Of a DNA stretch of 8,019 nucleotides, positions 1 through 6,634 are shown in pieces. The notes beneath the pieces were generated by a model, which made no database searches, was not told where the DNA came from, and worked only from the letters and a program-made list of their open reading frames with translations. How positions within the stretch are numbered: the stretch's first letter is position 1; each line of letters starts with the position of its first letter. The stretch comes from Zeimonas sp036675585 (GTDB lineage: Bacteria; Pseudomonadota; Gammaproteobacteria; Burkholderiales; Burkholderiaceae_E): positions 1 to 8,019 of the forward strand of contig JAKFES010000057.1 of the NCBI GenBank assembly GCA_036675585.1. The letters run 5' to 3'. The translations under genes and the position numbers were made by a program.

Positions 1-240
1 GCTCGCCGGCGCTCCGGCCGCGGCGGGCACCAGGGACGGTGCGGCCGAAGGCTCGTACGCCGCCTCCGCCGGGGCGTAGGCCGCGCCGGCCGCCGACACC
101 GCCGCCGGTGCGCGCATCGGCACGACGCGGCTCGGTTCTGCGGCGGGCGGCTTGCGCGGGCTGCGCGTCGGGCGCGCTTCGACCGCGTTCGACAGGTCGA
201 GGAGGGTGGCGGGCTTGTTCGGCGGCTTCGGTAGCGGCAT
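1..240 (-). CDS. N-terminal part of a probable PhoH-family (PIN + ATPase) protein, cut by the window edge
   Basis: An open frame without stops runs leftwards from an ATG at 240-238 to the window edge, giving 80 residues that begin MPLPKPPNKPATLLDLSNAV. A good Shine-Dalgarno sequence (GGCAGGAAC directly before the ATG) fixes this start, 11 bp after the stop of the peroxiredoxin gene, so the two are probably co-transcribed. After residue 20 the chain becomes a low-complexity stretch rich in Ala, Pro, Arg and Ser, which looks like a disordered leader; no domain is reached. I suggest PhoH because betaproteobacterial PhoH-like proteins with an N-terminal PIN domain often open with a similar Pro/Lys-rich start, and because I recall a phoH-type gene beside bcp in Burkholderiales. 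Such proteins pair a PIN RNase domain with a PhoH P-loop ATPase. The reading frame is well supported; the family name is inference from context. Confidence 0.55.
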   Translation of the reverse strand, partial: MPLPKPPNKPATLLDLSNAVEARPTRSPRKPPAAEPSRVVPMRAPAAVSAAGAAYAPAEAAYEPSAAPSLVPAAAGAPAS

Positions 241-251
241 GTTCCTGCCTG

Positions 252-713
252 TCAGAGGGAGCGCACGACCTCGAGCACTTCGTCGACGTGGCCCGGTACC
301 TTCACGCCGCGCCATTCGCGCACGAGCCGGCCTTCGGAGTCGACGACGAAGGTCGAGCGCTCGACGCCCCACACCTTCCGGCCGTACAGGTTCTTCTCGC
401 GGAGCACGTCGAATGCCCGACACAGCGTTTCGTCGGCATCCGAGACGAGCTCGAACGGGAATTGCAGTTTCGTCTTGAAGCCCTGGTGCGACTTCAGGCT
501 GTCGCGCGAGACGCCGAGCACGACCGCGCCGGCCGCGGCGAACGCTTCGTGCGCGTCGCGAAAATCGGCGCCCTGCCGGGTGCAGCCGGGCGTGTTGTCC
601 TTCGGGTAGAAGTAGAGGACGACGGTGCGCCCTTTCAGCTGCGCCGAGTCGATCTCGCCGCCGGTGGACGCGGCGCGAAACGCGGGTATGGGATGGCCGA
701 TGCGGACGCTCAT
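252..713 (-). CDS. bcp: Thioredoxin-dependent peroxiredoxin, Bcp/PrxQ family
   Basis: This encodes a 153-residue thiol peroxidase that should reduce hydrogen peroxide and organic hydroperoxides in the cytoplasm, using thioredoxin or a similar donor. Length and layout match the AhpC/TSA Bcp group. The active-site segment YPKDNTPGCTRQ (residues 36-47) carries the peroxidatic Cys44 with the preceding Thr41 and Pro42, and Arg119 in the later VERSTF motif is the usual second active-site arginine. Bcp enzymes of the two-cysteine type carry a resolving cysteine five residues after the peroxidatic one; here residue 49 is Ala. The only other cysteine is Cys98 (DETLCRAFDV), so the enzyme is either one-Cys or uses a distant partner. 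The ATG lies one base after the stop of the upstream Mth938-like gene (TGAAATG) with no clear ribosome site, which suggests coupled translation. The gene symbol follows the family. Confidence 0.93.
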   Translation of the reverse strand: MSVRIGHPIPAFRAASTGGEIDSAQLKGRTVVLYFYPKDNTPGCTRQGADFRDAHEAFAAAGAVVLGVSRDSLKSHQGFKTKLQFPFELVSDADETLCRAFDVLREKNLYGRKVWGVERSTFVVDSEGRLVREWRGVKVPGHVDEVLEVVRSL

Positions 714-714
714 T

Positions 715-1086
715 TCAGGTCGGCAACACCGCCGCCAGCGCGCGGCGGCCTTCGGCGACGAGGATGTTGTAGGTGCGGCACGCCGCGCCGGTGTCCATCA
801 CTTCGAGCCCGATGCGCGCGTTCGTCAGCGCCGCGGTCAGGCGCGGGTGCGGGAAACGCTGGGCGGCGCCGGTGCCGAGCAGGACCAGCTCGGGCTCGAG
901 CGCGAGCAGCCGCTCGAAATCGTCCGCCGTCAGCGCGTCGAAATCGGCGACGCCCCAGTCGACGACGGCCGCCTCGGGGACGACCAGCACGGCGCCGGCG
1001 TGGCGCTCGCCGTTGACCTCGATGTATCCGTCGCCGTACGCGGTGAAGAGGTTCATCGCGCCGGGCGCCTGGGCGTGCAGCTTCAT
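715..1086 (-). CDS. Mth938-like (DUF498) domain protein
   Basis: A 123-residue protein that is a single Mth938-like domain from end to end. Recognisable parts are the opening MKLHAQAPGAMNLFTAYGDG, the YIEVNG strand (21-26), VVDW (41-44), the LLGTG turn (69-73) followed by the FPHP motif (78-81), and the family's signature segment MDTGAACRTYNIL (97-109). Relatives include archaeal Mth938 and the human complex I assembly factor NDUFAF3; in bacteria the family has no settled biochemical role, so none is assigned here. It is the first gene of a leftward cluster with the peroxiredoxin and the PhoH-like gene. The start is the family's usual MKLH, although the 14 bases before it are all pyrimidines and offer no Shine-Dalgarno sequence. 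A second in-frame ATG at residue 11 would remove a conserved strand and is less likely. Confidence 0.88.
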   Translation of the reverse strand: MKLHAQAPGAMNLFTAYGDGYIEVNGERHAGAVLVVPEAAVVDWGVADFDALTADDFERLLALEPELVLLGTGAAQRFPHPRLTAALTNARIGLEVMDTGAACRTYNILVAEGRRALAAVLPT

Positions 1087-1128
1087 GGGGAAAAAGGGGG
1101 TGCCGAAAGGCGGTCGAAGTGAACCGAA

Positions 1129-1139
1129 AATGTTACATT
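1129..1139. repeat. 11-bp dyad AATGTTACATT in the divergent promoter
   Basis: AATGT and ACATT are perfect inverted arms around a single central T. Outside the arms, CCG (1124-1126) faces CGG (1140-1142), with two extra bases on the left side. The dyad overlaps the -10-like hexamers of both strands, so it could be a symmetric bidirectional promoter core or an operator for a dimeric repressor. The symmetry is read directly; the function is inference. Confidence 0.45.
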
Positions 1140-1150
1140 CGGAAGCTTAC

Positions 1151-1155
1151 CGGAG
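1151..1155 (+). promoter_or_regulatory. Ribosome binding site of alaC (CGGAG)
   Basis: CGGAG ends six bases before the ATG at 1162. It is the only clear Shine-Dalgarno sequence found in front of any of the six rightward genes, which makes it the likely main ribosome entry point of the operon and supports the alaC start. Confidence 0.6.
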
Positions 1156-1161
1156 TCGAGT

Positions 1162-2367
1162 ATGGGTTCTCCCCGCGAGTTCTCTCGCATCAAGCGTCTG
1201 CCGCCGTACGTGTTCAATATCACGGCCGAGCTGAAGATGGCCGAGCGCCGCCGTGGCGAAGACGTCGTCGACATGAGCATGGGCAATCCCGACGGCCCGG
1301 CGCCGCAGCACATCATCGACAAGCTCGTCGAGGCGTCGCAGCGCCCGCACACGCACGGCTATTCGGTCTCCAAGGGCATTCCGCGGCTGCGCAAGGCGAT
1401 CGCCGACTGGTACAAGCGGCGCTACGACGTCGACATCGATCCGGCCACCGAGGCGATCGTCACGATCGGCTCCAAGGAAGGCATCGCGCACCTGATGCTC
1501 GCCACGCTCGATCGCGGCGACACGGTGCTCGTGCCCAACCCGAGCTACCCGATCCACATCTACGGCGCGGTCATCGCCGGTGCCGAGACCCGGTCGGTGC
1601 GCATGACGCCGGGGGTCGATTTCTTCGAGGAGCTCGAGCGCGCCGTGCGCGAGACGTCGCCCAAGCCGAAGATGATGATCCTCGGCTTTCCGAGCAACCC
1701 GACGGCGATGTGCGTCGACATCGGGTTCTTCGAGCGCGTCGTCGCGCTCGCGCGCGAGCACGACATCATCGTCGTGCACGATCTCGCCTACGCCGACATC
1801 GTGTTCGACGGCTATCGCGCGCCTTCGATCATGCAGGTGCCCGGCGCGCGCGAGGTGGCCGTCGAGTTCTTCACGATGAGCAAGAGCTACAACATGGCCG
1901 GCTGGCGCATCGGCTTCATGGTCGGCAACGCCGAGCTGGTCGCCGCGCTCACGCGCATGAAGAGCTACCACGACTACGGCACGTTCACGCCGATCCAGGT
2001 CGCCGCCATCGCCGCGCTCGACGGCCCGCAGGACTGCGTCGAGGAAGCCCGGCTGAAATACCAGACGCGGCGCACGGTGCTCGCGCGCTCGCTGCACGAG
2101 GCGGGGTGGGAAGTCGACGTTCCGAGCGCGTCGATGTACATCTGGGCGCGGATTCCCGAGCCGTATCGCGCGATGGGCTCGCTCGCCTTTGCCCGCAAGC
2201 TGCTGGTCGACGCCAAGGTCGCGGTCTCGCCGGGCATCGGCTTCGGCGAATACGGCGACGACCACGTGCGCTTCGCGCTCATCGAGAACGAGCAGCGGAT
2301 CCGCCAGGCGGTGCGGGGCATCAAGGAGATGTTCCGCAACGACGGGCTGATCCGGGTTGCCGCCTGA
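1162..2367 (+). CDS. alaC: AlaC-type PLP-dependent alanine transaminase
   Basis: A 401-residue fold-type I aminotransferase (class I/II). It should transfer an amino group between alanine/pyruvate and glutamate/2-oxoglutarate in the cytoplasm. Visible cofactor and substrate residues are the GSKEG loop (103-107) that holds the PLP phosphate, Asn179 in FPSNPTA, Asp207 and Tyr210 in VVHDLAYAD, the Schiff-base lysine Lys241 in TMSKSYNMAGWRIGF, Arg249 in the same block, and Arg370 in HVRFAL for the substrate carboxylate. The phrases VDMSMGNPDGP near the N-terminus and SKSYNMAGWR are typical of the AlaC/YfdZ group rather than of aspartate or aromatic transaminases. A CGGAG ribosome site supports the ATG at 1162. 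It leads the rightward operon and is followed after 19 bp by hom, an arrangement I recall from Burkholderiales. Substrate preference is inferred from family resemblance; a broader amino-acid range is possible. Confidence 0.93.
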   Translation: MGSPREFSRIKRLPPYVFNITAELKMAERRRGEDVVDMSMGNPDGPAPQHIIDKLVEASQRPHTHGYSVSKGIPRLRKAIADWYKRRYDVDIDPATEAIVTIGSKEGIAHLMLATLDRGDTVLVPNPSYPIHIYGAVIAGAETRSVRMTPGVDFFEELERAVRETSPKPKMMILGFPSNPTAMCVDIGFFERVVALAREHDIIVVHDLAYADIVFDGYRAPSIMQVPGAREVAVEFFTMSKSYNMAGWRIGFMVGNAELVAALTRMKSYHDYGTFTPIQVAAIAALDGPQDCVEEARLKYQTRRTVLARSLHEAGWEVDVPSASMYIWARIPEPYRAMGSLAFARKLLVDAKVAVSPGIGFGEYGDDHVRFALIENEQRIRQAVRGIKEMFRNDGLIRVAA

Positions 2368-2386
2368 ACTCCCGGCACGAGCAGAC

Positions 2387-3730
2387 ATGTCGAATGGAAG
2401 AGCGGAGCCCGTACGGGTCGGATTGCTGGGAATCGGGACGGTCGGCGGCGGCACCTTCGACGTCCTGAAGCGCAACCAGGACGAGATCCGGCGCCGCGCC
2501 GGGCGTCCGATCGAGATCGTCAAGGTCGCCGACCTCGACGTCGCGCGTGCGCGCGAGCGGGTCGGCGAGGGCGTCGAAGTCGTTGCCGACGCCCGCCAGG
2601 TGCTCGACGATCCGCAGGTCGACATCGTCGTCGAGCTGATCGGCGGCTACGGCATCGCCCGCGAGCTCGTCCTCGCCGCGATCGAGCGCGGCAAGCACGT
2701 CGTCACGGCGAACAAGGCGCTGCTCGCGGTGCACGGCAACGAGATCTTTCGCGCCGCATCGCGGCGCGGCGTCATCGTCGCCTTCGAGGCCGCGGTCGCC
2801 GGCGGCGTGCCGATCATCAAGGCGCTGCGCGAAGGGCTCACGGCCAACCGCATCGAGTGGATCGCCGGCATCATCAACGGCACGACGAACTTCATCCTGT
2901 CGGAGATGCGCGACCGCAAGCTCGCGTTCGACGTCGTGCTCGCCGAAGCGCAGCGGCTCGGCTACGCCGAGGCCGACCCCACGTTCGACATCGAGGGCAT
3001 CGATGCTGCGCACAAGATCACGATCCTGTCGGCGATCGCCTTCGGCATTCCGGTGCAGTTCGACAAATGCCACGTCGAAGGCATCACCGCGCTGCAGGCC
3101 GAGGACATCCGCTACGCCGAGCAGCTCGGCTACCGGATCAAGCTGCTCGGCGTGACGCGCCGGCGCGACGACGCCGACGGGCGGCCGCGGGGCATCGAGC
3201 TGCGCGTGCACCCCACGCTCATTCCGGCCGCGCGGCTGATCGCCAGCGTCGAGGGCGCGATGAACGCGGTGCTGGTCAAGGGCGACGCCGTCGGGCAAAC
3301 GCTGTATTACGGCAAGGGCGCCGGCGCCGAGCCGACCGCGAGCGCGGTCGTCGCCGACCTGGTCGACGTCGCGCGCATGCTCACCTCCGACCCCGAGAAC
3401 CGCGTTCCGCACCTGGCGTTCCAGGCCGAATCGCTGTCCGATCTGCCGGTGCTGCCGATCGAGGAGGTCGAGACCGCGTATTACCTGCGCCTGCGCGTGT
3501 CCGACCAGCCCGGCGTGCTCGCCGACATCACGCGCATCCTCGCCGACGGCGGAATCTCGATCGACGCGGCGCTGCAGCGCGAGCCCGGCGAAGGCGAGAA
3601 CCAGACCGACATCATCCTGCTCACGCACCGCACCGTGGAGAAGTGCATCGTCGGCGCGATCGAACGCATCGAGGCGCTGTCCACGGTGCTCTCGCGCGCG
3701 GTGCGCATCCGGCTCGAAGACCTGCAGTAA
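2387..3730 (+). CDS. hom: Homoserine dehydrogenase with C-terminal ACT domain
   Basis: This 447-residue enzyme reduces aspartate semialdehyde to homoserine with NAD(P)H, the branch point towards threonine and methionine. Order of parts: a Rossmann nucleotide-binding domain with GIGTVGGG (15-22), VVTANKALL containing Lys110, the catalytic homoserine dehydrogenase domain with AGGVPIIKAL (138-147) and GIINGTTNFIL (161-171), the substrate block EADPTFDIEGIDAAHK with Glu195, Asp201, Asp206 and the proton-transfer Lys210, and an ACT domain at about 365-440 (YYLRLRVSDQPGVLADIT). The ACT domain usually gives threonine feedback inhibition. It is a monofunctional enzyme with no aspartokinase part. The ATG at 2387 is chosen because the residues after it match the family start; an in-frame TTG at 2357 would overlap alaC and add ten unrelated residues. 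No strong ribosome site is visible. Confidence 0.96.
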   Translation: MSNGRAEPVRVGLLGIGTVGGGTFDVLKRNQDEIRRRAGRPIEIVKVADLDVARARERVGEGVEVVADARQVLDDPQVDIVVELIGGYGIARELVLAAIERGKHVVTANKALLAVHGNEIFRAASRRGVIVAFEAAVAGGVPIIKALREGLTANRIEWIAGIINGTTNFILSEMRDRKLAFDVVLAEAQRLGYAEADPTFDIEGIDAAHKITILSAIAFGIPVQFDKCHVEGITALQAEDIRYAEQLGYRIKLLGVTRRRDDADGRPRGIELRVHPTLIPAARLIASVEGAMNAVLVKGDAVGQTLYYGKGAGAEPTASAVVADLVDVARMLTSDPENRVPHLAFQAESLSDLPVLPIEEVETAYYLRLRVSDQPGVLADITRILADGGISIDAALQREPGEGENQTDIILLTHRTVEKCIVGAIERIEALSTVLSRAVRIRLEDLQ

Positions 3731-3750
3731 GAACGCCCGGCGTCCCCGCG

Positions 3751-5202
3751 ATGAAATACCTGTCCACGCGCGGCGGCATGCCGCCGGCGCGCTTCACCGA
3801 AATCCTGCTCGGCGGGCTCGCCCCCGACGGCGGCCTGGTCGTCCCCGACCACTATCCGCGCATCGACGCGCCGACGCTCGCGCGCTGGCGTGCGCTGCCG
3901 TACGCCGAGCTCGCGTTCGAGATCCTGCGGCTGTACGCCGACGACATCCCGGCCGCGCAACTGCGCCGGCTGTGCGAGCGCACCTACACCGCGAAAACCT
4001 TCGGCTCCGACGAGATCACGCCGCTCGTCGAGCTCGAAGCGGGGCTGCACCTGCTGCGCCTGTCGAACGGGCCCACGCTCGCGTTCAAGGACGTCGCGAT
4101 GCAACTGCTCGGCGCGCTCTTCGAGCACGTGCTGCACGAACACAAGTGCGAGCTGAACATCCTCGGCGCGACCTCCGGCGACACCGGCAGCGCCGCCGAA
4201 TACGCGATGCGCGGGCGCCACGCGATCCAGGTGTTCATGCTCTCGCCGTACCGGCGCATGAGCGCGTTCCAGACCGCGCAGATGTATTCGCTGGCCGAGC
4301 CGAACATCTTCAACGTCGCGATCGACGGCGTGTTCGACGAGTGCCAGGACCTGGTCAAGGCAGTCTCCAACGACCTGATCTTCAAGCACCGCTTCTCGAT
4401 CGGGACGGTGAACTCGATCAACTGGGCGCGCGTCGCCGCGCAGGTCGTCTACTACTTCAAGGGCTATTTCGCGGCCACCGCGTCGAACGAAGAGCGTGTC
4501 TCGTTCGCGGTGCCGTCGGGCAACTTCGGCAACGTGCTCGCCGGGCACATTGCGCGGCAGATGGGGCTGCCCGTGTCGCGGCTGGTCGTCGCGACCAACG
4601 AGAACGACGTGCTCGACGAATTCATCCGCACCGGTCGCTACCGGCCGCGCGCGGCGGCCGAGACGCACCACACGAGCAGTCCGTCGATGGACATCTCGAA
4701 GGCGTCGAATTTCGAGCGCTTCGCCTACGACCTGGCCGGCCACGACGCGGCGCGCGTGCGCGAATGGTGGGCCGCGCTCGAGCGCGACGGGCAGTTCGAC
4801 CTCGCGGGCAGCGCCGAGGCCGAGCGCCTGCCGTCGTTCGGCTTCGCCTCGGGCCGCAGCACGCATGCCGACCGCATCGCGACGATCCGCGCGGTGCACG
4901 AGCGCTACGGCGTCGTCGTCGACCCGCACACCGCCGACGGCGTGCACGTGTCGCGCCACTGGCGCGAAGCCGGCGTGCCGATGATCTGCCTGGAGACCGC
5001 GCAGGCGGCCAAGTTCGGCGACACGATCCGCGAGGCGATCGGCGTCGAGGCCCCGCGTCCGCCGGGATACGACGGCATCGAAGCGCTGCCGCAGCGCTTC
5101 GACCGGATGCCGGTCGACGTCGAGCGCCTGAAACAATACATCGCCGACCGCTGCGAAGCGCGACCGTCGAGCGTCGATTGCCGCTGGCGGGTCGACGCCT
5201 GA
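3751..5202 (+). CDS. thrC: Threonine synthase, long proteobacterial form
   Basis: A 483-residue PLP enzyme that converts O-phosphohomoserine to threonine and phosphate, the last step of the pathway. The N-terminal helper domain starts with MKYLSTRGG and contains GLAPDGGLVVP (22-32). The PLP lysine is Lys113 in PTLAFKDVAMQLLG, followed by the TSGDTGSAA loop (141-149), the phosphate-cradling PSGNFGN (255-261), SPSMDIS (310-316) and a late LETAQAAKFGDT block (414-425). Length and motifs fit the long form found in Gram-negative bacteria and fungi. It begins 20 bp after the hom stop with no Shine-Dalgarno sequence, so translation is probably coupled. The last 15 or so residues (CEARPSSVDCRWRVDA) go past where relatives normally end, as far as I recall, and look like a lineage-specific tail. 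The homoserine kinase that makes its substrate must be encoded elsewhere. Confidence 0.96.
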   Translation: MKYLSTRGGMPPARFTEILLGGLAPDGGLVVPDHYPRIDAPTLARWRALPYAELAFEILRLYADDIPAAQLRRLCERTYTAKTFGSDEITPLVELEAGLHLLRLSNGPTLAFKDVAMQLLGALFEHVLHEHKCELNILGATSGDTGSAAEYAMRGRHAIQVFMLSPYRRMSAFQTAQMYSLAEPNIFNVAIDGVFDECQDLVKAVSNDLIFKHRFSIGTVNSINWARVAAQVVYYFKGYFAATASNEERVSFAVPSGNFGNVLAGHIARQMGLPVSRLVVATNENDVLDEFIRTGRYRPRAAAETHHTSSPSMDISKASNFERFAYDLAGHDAARVREWWAALERDGQFDLAGSAEAERLPSFGFASGRSTHADRIATIRAVHERYGVVVDPHTADGVHVSRHWREAGVPMICLETAQAAKFGDTIREAIGVEAPRPPGYDGIEALPQRFDRMPVDVERLKQYIADRCEARPSSVDCRWRVDA

Positions 5203-5219
5203 ACGCGGCGAACCGCCCG

Positions 5220-6116
5220 ATGGGCGTCGGCCAGTGGCTGCTGCTGCTGGCTACGAGTGCGAGCTTCGCCAGCTCGGTATTGCTGAACAAGGTGCTCGTC
5301 GAGCAGCTGCCGCCGTTCACGCTCGCCGCATTGCGCGTGTTGCTCGCCATGCCGATGGGCCTGGCCGCCGCGGCGCTGCTCGGGCGCCCGCTGCCCCGCG
5401 CGCGCGCCGATCGCCGCACGATGCTCGTCGCCTCGCTCGGCGTCATCGTCGTCCCGTACTGCGCACTGGCGATCGGCCAGCAGACGATCGCCAGCGGGCT
5501 GAGCGCGATCCTCTATTCGATGACGCCGCTGTTCACGCTGCTCATCGCGCACGCCGTGCTGCACGACGAGCGCCTGGGCCTCGCCAAGGTGTCGGGCATC
5601 GCGCTGGGCATCGGCGGCGTGGTCGCGGTGATCGGTCCGTCGATCGTCGCCGGGCTGGGCAAGCACGCGATCGCCGAGCTGATCACGCTGTGCGGGCCGC
5701 TCGCCTACGCCGCCGGCACCGTCTGGATGCGCCGCGCGCGCCCGATCGACCCGGTCGCGATGACGGCGGGCATGTTCGTCGCCGCCGCGCTGATCCTGGT
5801 GCCGCTCGCGCTGGCGCTCGAACGGCCGTGGAACGTGCGCGCCGATGCGCCGCTCGTCTGGACGCTGGTCGCGATGGCGGTGGTCGGCACGATCGTGCCG
5901 GCGGCGCTGAACTACCTGCTCGTGCAGCGGGTCGGCGCGACGCGGGCGTCGCTCGCGATGTTCCTGATGCCGCTGATCGCGGTCTTCCTCGGCGCGCTGC
6001 TGCTCGACGAGCGGCTCGATGCGCGCGCTTTCGTCGGGCTGGGGCTCATCCTCGCCGGCAGCGTGCTCGTGACGCGCGTGAAGGCGCCGGGTCGGGTATC
6101 CTCGTTTCCGACATGA
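5220..6116 (+). CDS. EamA/DMT-superfamily permease, possible amino-acid exporter
   Basis: A 298-residue inner-membrane protein made of two EamA repeats (about residues 8-136 and 152-284). I count about ten hydrophobic segments, near 5-25, 33-55, 68-86, 88-113, 122-140, 150-170, 178-200, 212-233, 242-262 and 268-286. Each repeat ends its fourth helix with the family's acidic turn: HDERL (115-119) and LLDERL (261-266). Members export small metabolites; RhtA, which exports threonine and homoserine, is one. Its place 17 bp after thrC makes an amino-acid substrate attractive, but residue patterns alone do not show it. The ATG at 5220 puts the first helix right at the N-terminus; a TTG at 5178 would add 14 residues inside thrC and is less likely. 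No ribosome site is visible, and the stop overlaps the start of mobB (ATGA). Confidence 0.9.
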   Translation: MGVGQWLLLLATSASFASSVLLNKVLVEQLPPFTLAALRVLLAMPMGLAAAALLGRPLPRARADRRTMLVASLGVIVVPYCALAIGQQTIASGLSAILYSMTPLFTLLIAHAVLHDERLGLAKVSGIALGIGGVVAVIGPSIVAGLGKHAIAELITLCGPLAYAAGTVWMRRARPIDPVAMTAGMFVAAALILVPLALALERPWNVRADAPLVWTLVAMAVVGTIVPAALNYLLVQRVGATRASLAMFLMPLIAVFLGALLLDERLDARAFVGLGLILAGSVLVTRVKAPGRVSSFPT

Positions 6117-6634
6117 AAGTCTTCGGGTTCGCCGGCTACTCCGGCTCGGGCAAGACGACGCTGATCGAACAGCTGATCCCGCGCTTCGTGTTGCGCGGGC
6201 TGCGCGTGTCGCTGGTCAAGCACGCGCATCACCTGTTCGACATCGACAAGCCGGGCAAGGATTCGTATCGCCACCGCGAGGCGGGCGCCTCCGAAGTGCT
6301 GATCACCTCCGACCAGCGCTGGGTGCTGATGCACGAGCTGCGCGACGAAGCCGAGCCTTCGCTGAGCGAGCAGCTCCAACGGTTCTCGCCGTGCGACCTC
6401 GTGCTCGTCGAAGGCTACAAGCGCGCGGCGATTCCGAAGCTCGAGGTGCACCGCCCGTCGCTCGGCACGCAGCCGCTGTTTCGCGAAGACCCCAACATCG
6501 TCGCCGTCGCGACCGACGCCCCGCTCGACACGACGCTGCCGACGCTCGACCTGAACGATCCCGACGCGATCGCCGAATTCATCCTGGACCAGCTCGACCG
6601 AATGCATGAAACCCGGATTGCAGCCGTTCGATGA
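6113..6634 (+). CDS. mobB: MobB, GTP-binding molybdopterin-guanine dinucleotide synthesis adaptor
   Basis: A 173-residue P-loop protein. The Walker A motif GYSGSGKTT is at residues 8-16, next to the first strand as in MobB. Further family blocks are LVKHAHHLFDIDKPGKDSYRHREAGA (34-59) and DLVLVEGYKRAAIPKLEV (95-112). MobB binds and slowly hydrolyses GTP and is thought to help MobA attach GMP to molybdopterin to form the bis-MGD cofactor; it is often dispensable. The gene starts inside the stop codon of the permease (ATGA, 4-bp overlap) and its last 29 bases overlap moeA, so it depends on translation of its neighbours. MobA is not in the window. The family call is clear; the adaptor role is general knowledge of MobB. 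Confidence 0.94.
   Translation: MKVFGFAGYSGSGKTTLIEQLIPRFVLRGLRVSLVKHAHHLFDIDKPGKDSYRHREAGASEVLITSDQRWVLMHELRDEAEPSLSEQLQRFSPCDLVLVEGYKRAAIPKLEVHRPSLGTQPLFREDPNIVAVATDAPLDTTLPTLDLNDPDAIAEFILDQLDRMHETRIAAVR

Larger units (their letters stand above)
1087..1161. promoter_or_regulatory. Divergent promoter region between the Mth938-like gene and alaC
   Basis: This 75-bp gap is the only space between divergently oriented genes, so it should hold promoters for both clusters. On the plus strand TGT+TACATT (1131-1139) resembles an extended -10 element (4 of 6 matches to TATAAT, with TG one base upstream); transcription would start near 1146, leaving a leader of about 15 nt. On the minus strand TAACAT (1135-1130) also matches 4 of 6. 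The two lie in the dyad AATGTTACATT (1129-1139). I see no good -35 hexamer for either. The leader is too short for a riboswitch or attenuator ahead of alaC. Confidence 0.5.

Noticed and set aside
39..1016. Plus-strand open frame opposite the PhoH-like, bcp and Mth938-like genes
   Set aside because: It runs antisense to two well-recognised genes and has an Arg/Pro low-complexity composition.
2357..2386. Upstream TTG start for hom, adding ten residues
   Set aside because: It would overlap alaC, and the added residues MPPELPARAD resemble nothing in the family; the ATG at 2387 gives the normal N-terminus.
1147..2625. Minus-strand open frame (492 codons) opposite alaC
   Set aside because: Covers alaC and the start of hom on the other strand, has low-complexity Arg/His/Asp content and no motif.
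2321..3628. Long minus-strand open frame (435 codons) opposite hom
   Set aside because: Same antisense artefact of high GC; the product is repetitive in Arg, Asp, Val, Leu and His and the plus-strand gene is certain.
2857..3750. Extension of the thrC frame far upstream through hom
   Set aside because: The translation before 3751 is Arg/Ala-rich frame-shifted hom sequence; ThrC homology begins exactly at MKYLSTRGG.
3481..5136. Long minus-strand open frame (551 codons) opposite hom and thrC
   Set aside because: It is opposite two clearly identified genes, is full of Arg, Asp, Val and His in patterns produced by reversing GC-rich codons, and shows no domain.
3972..5219. Extension of the permease frame upstream through thrC
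   Set aside because: Residues before the ATG at 5220 are an out-of-frame reading of thrC with no membrane segments.
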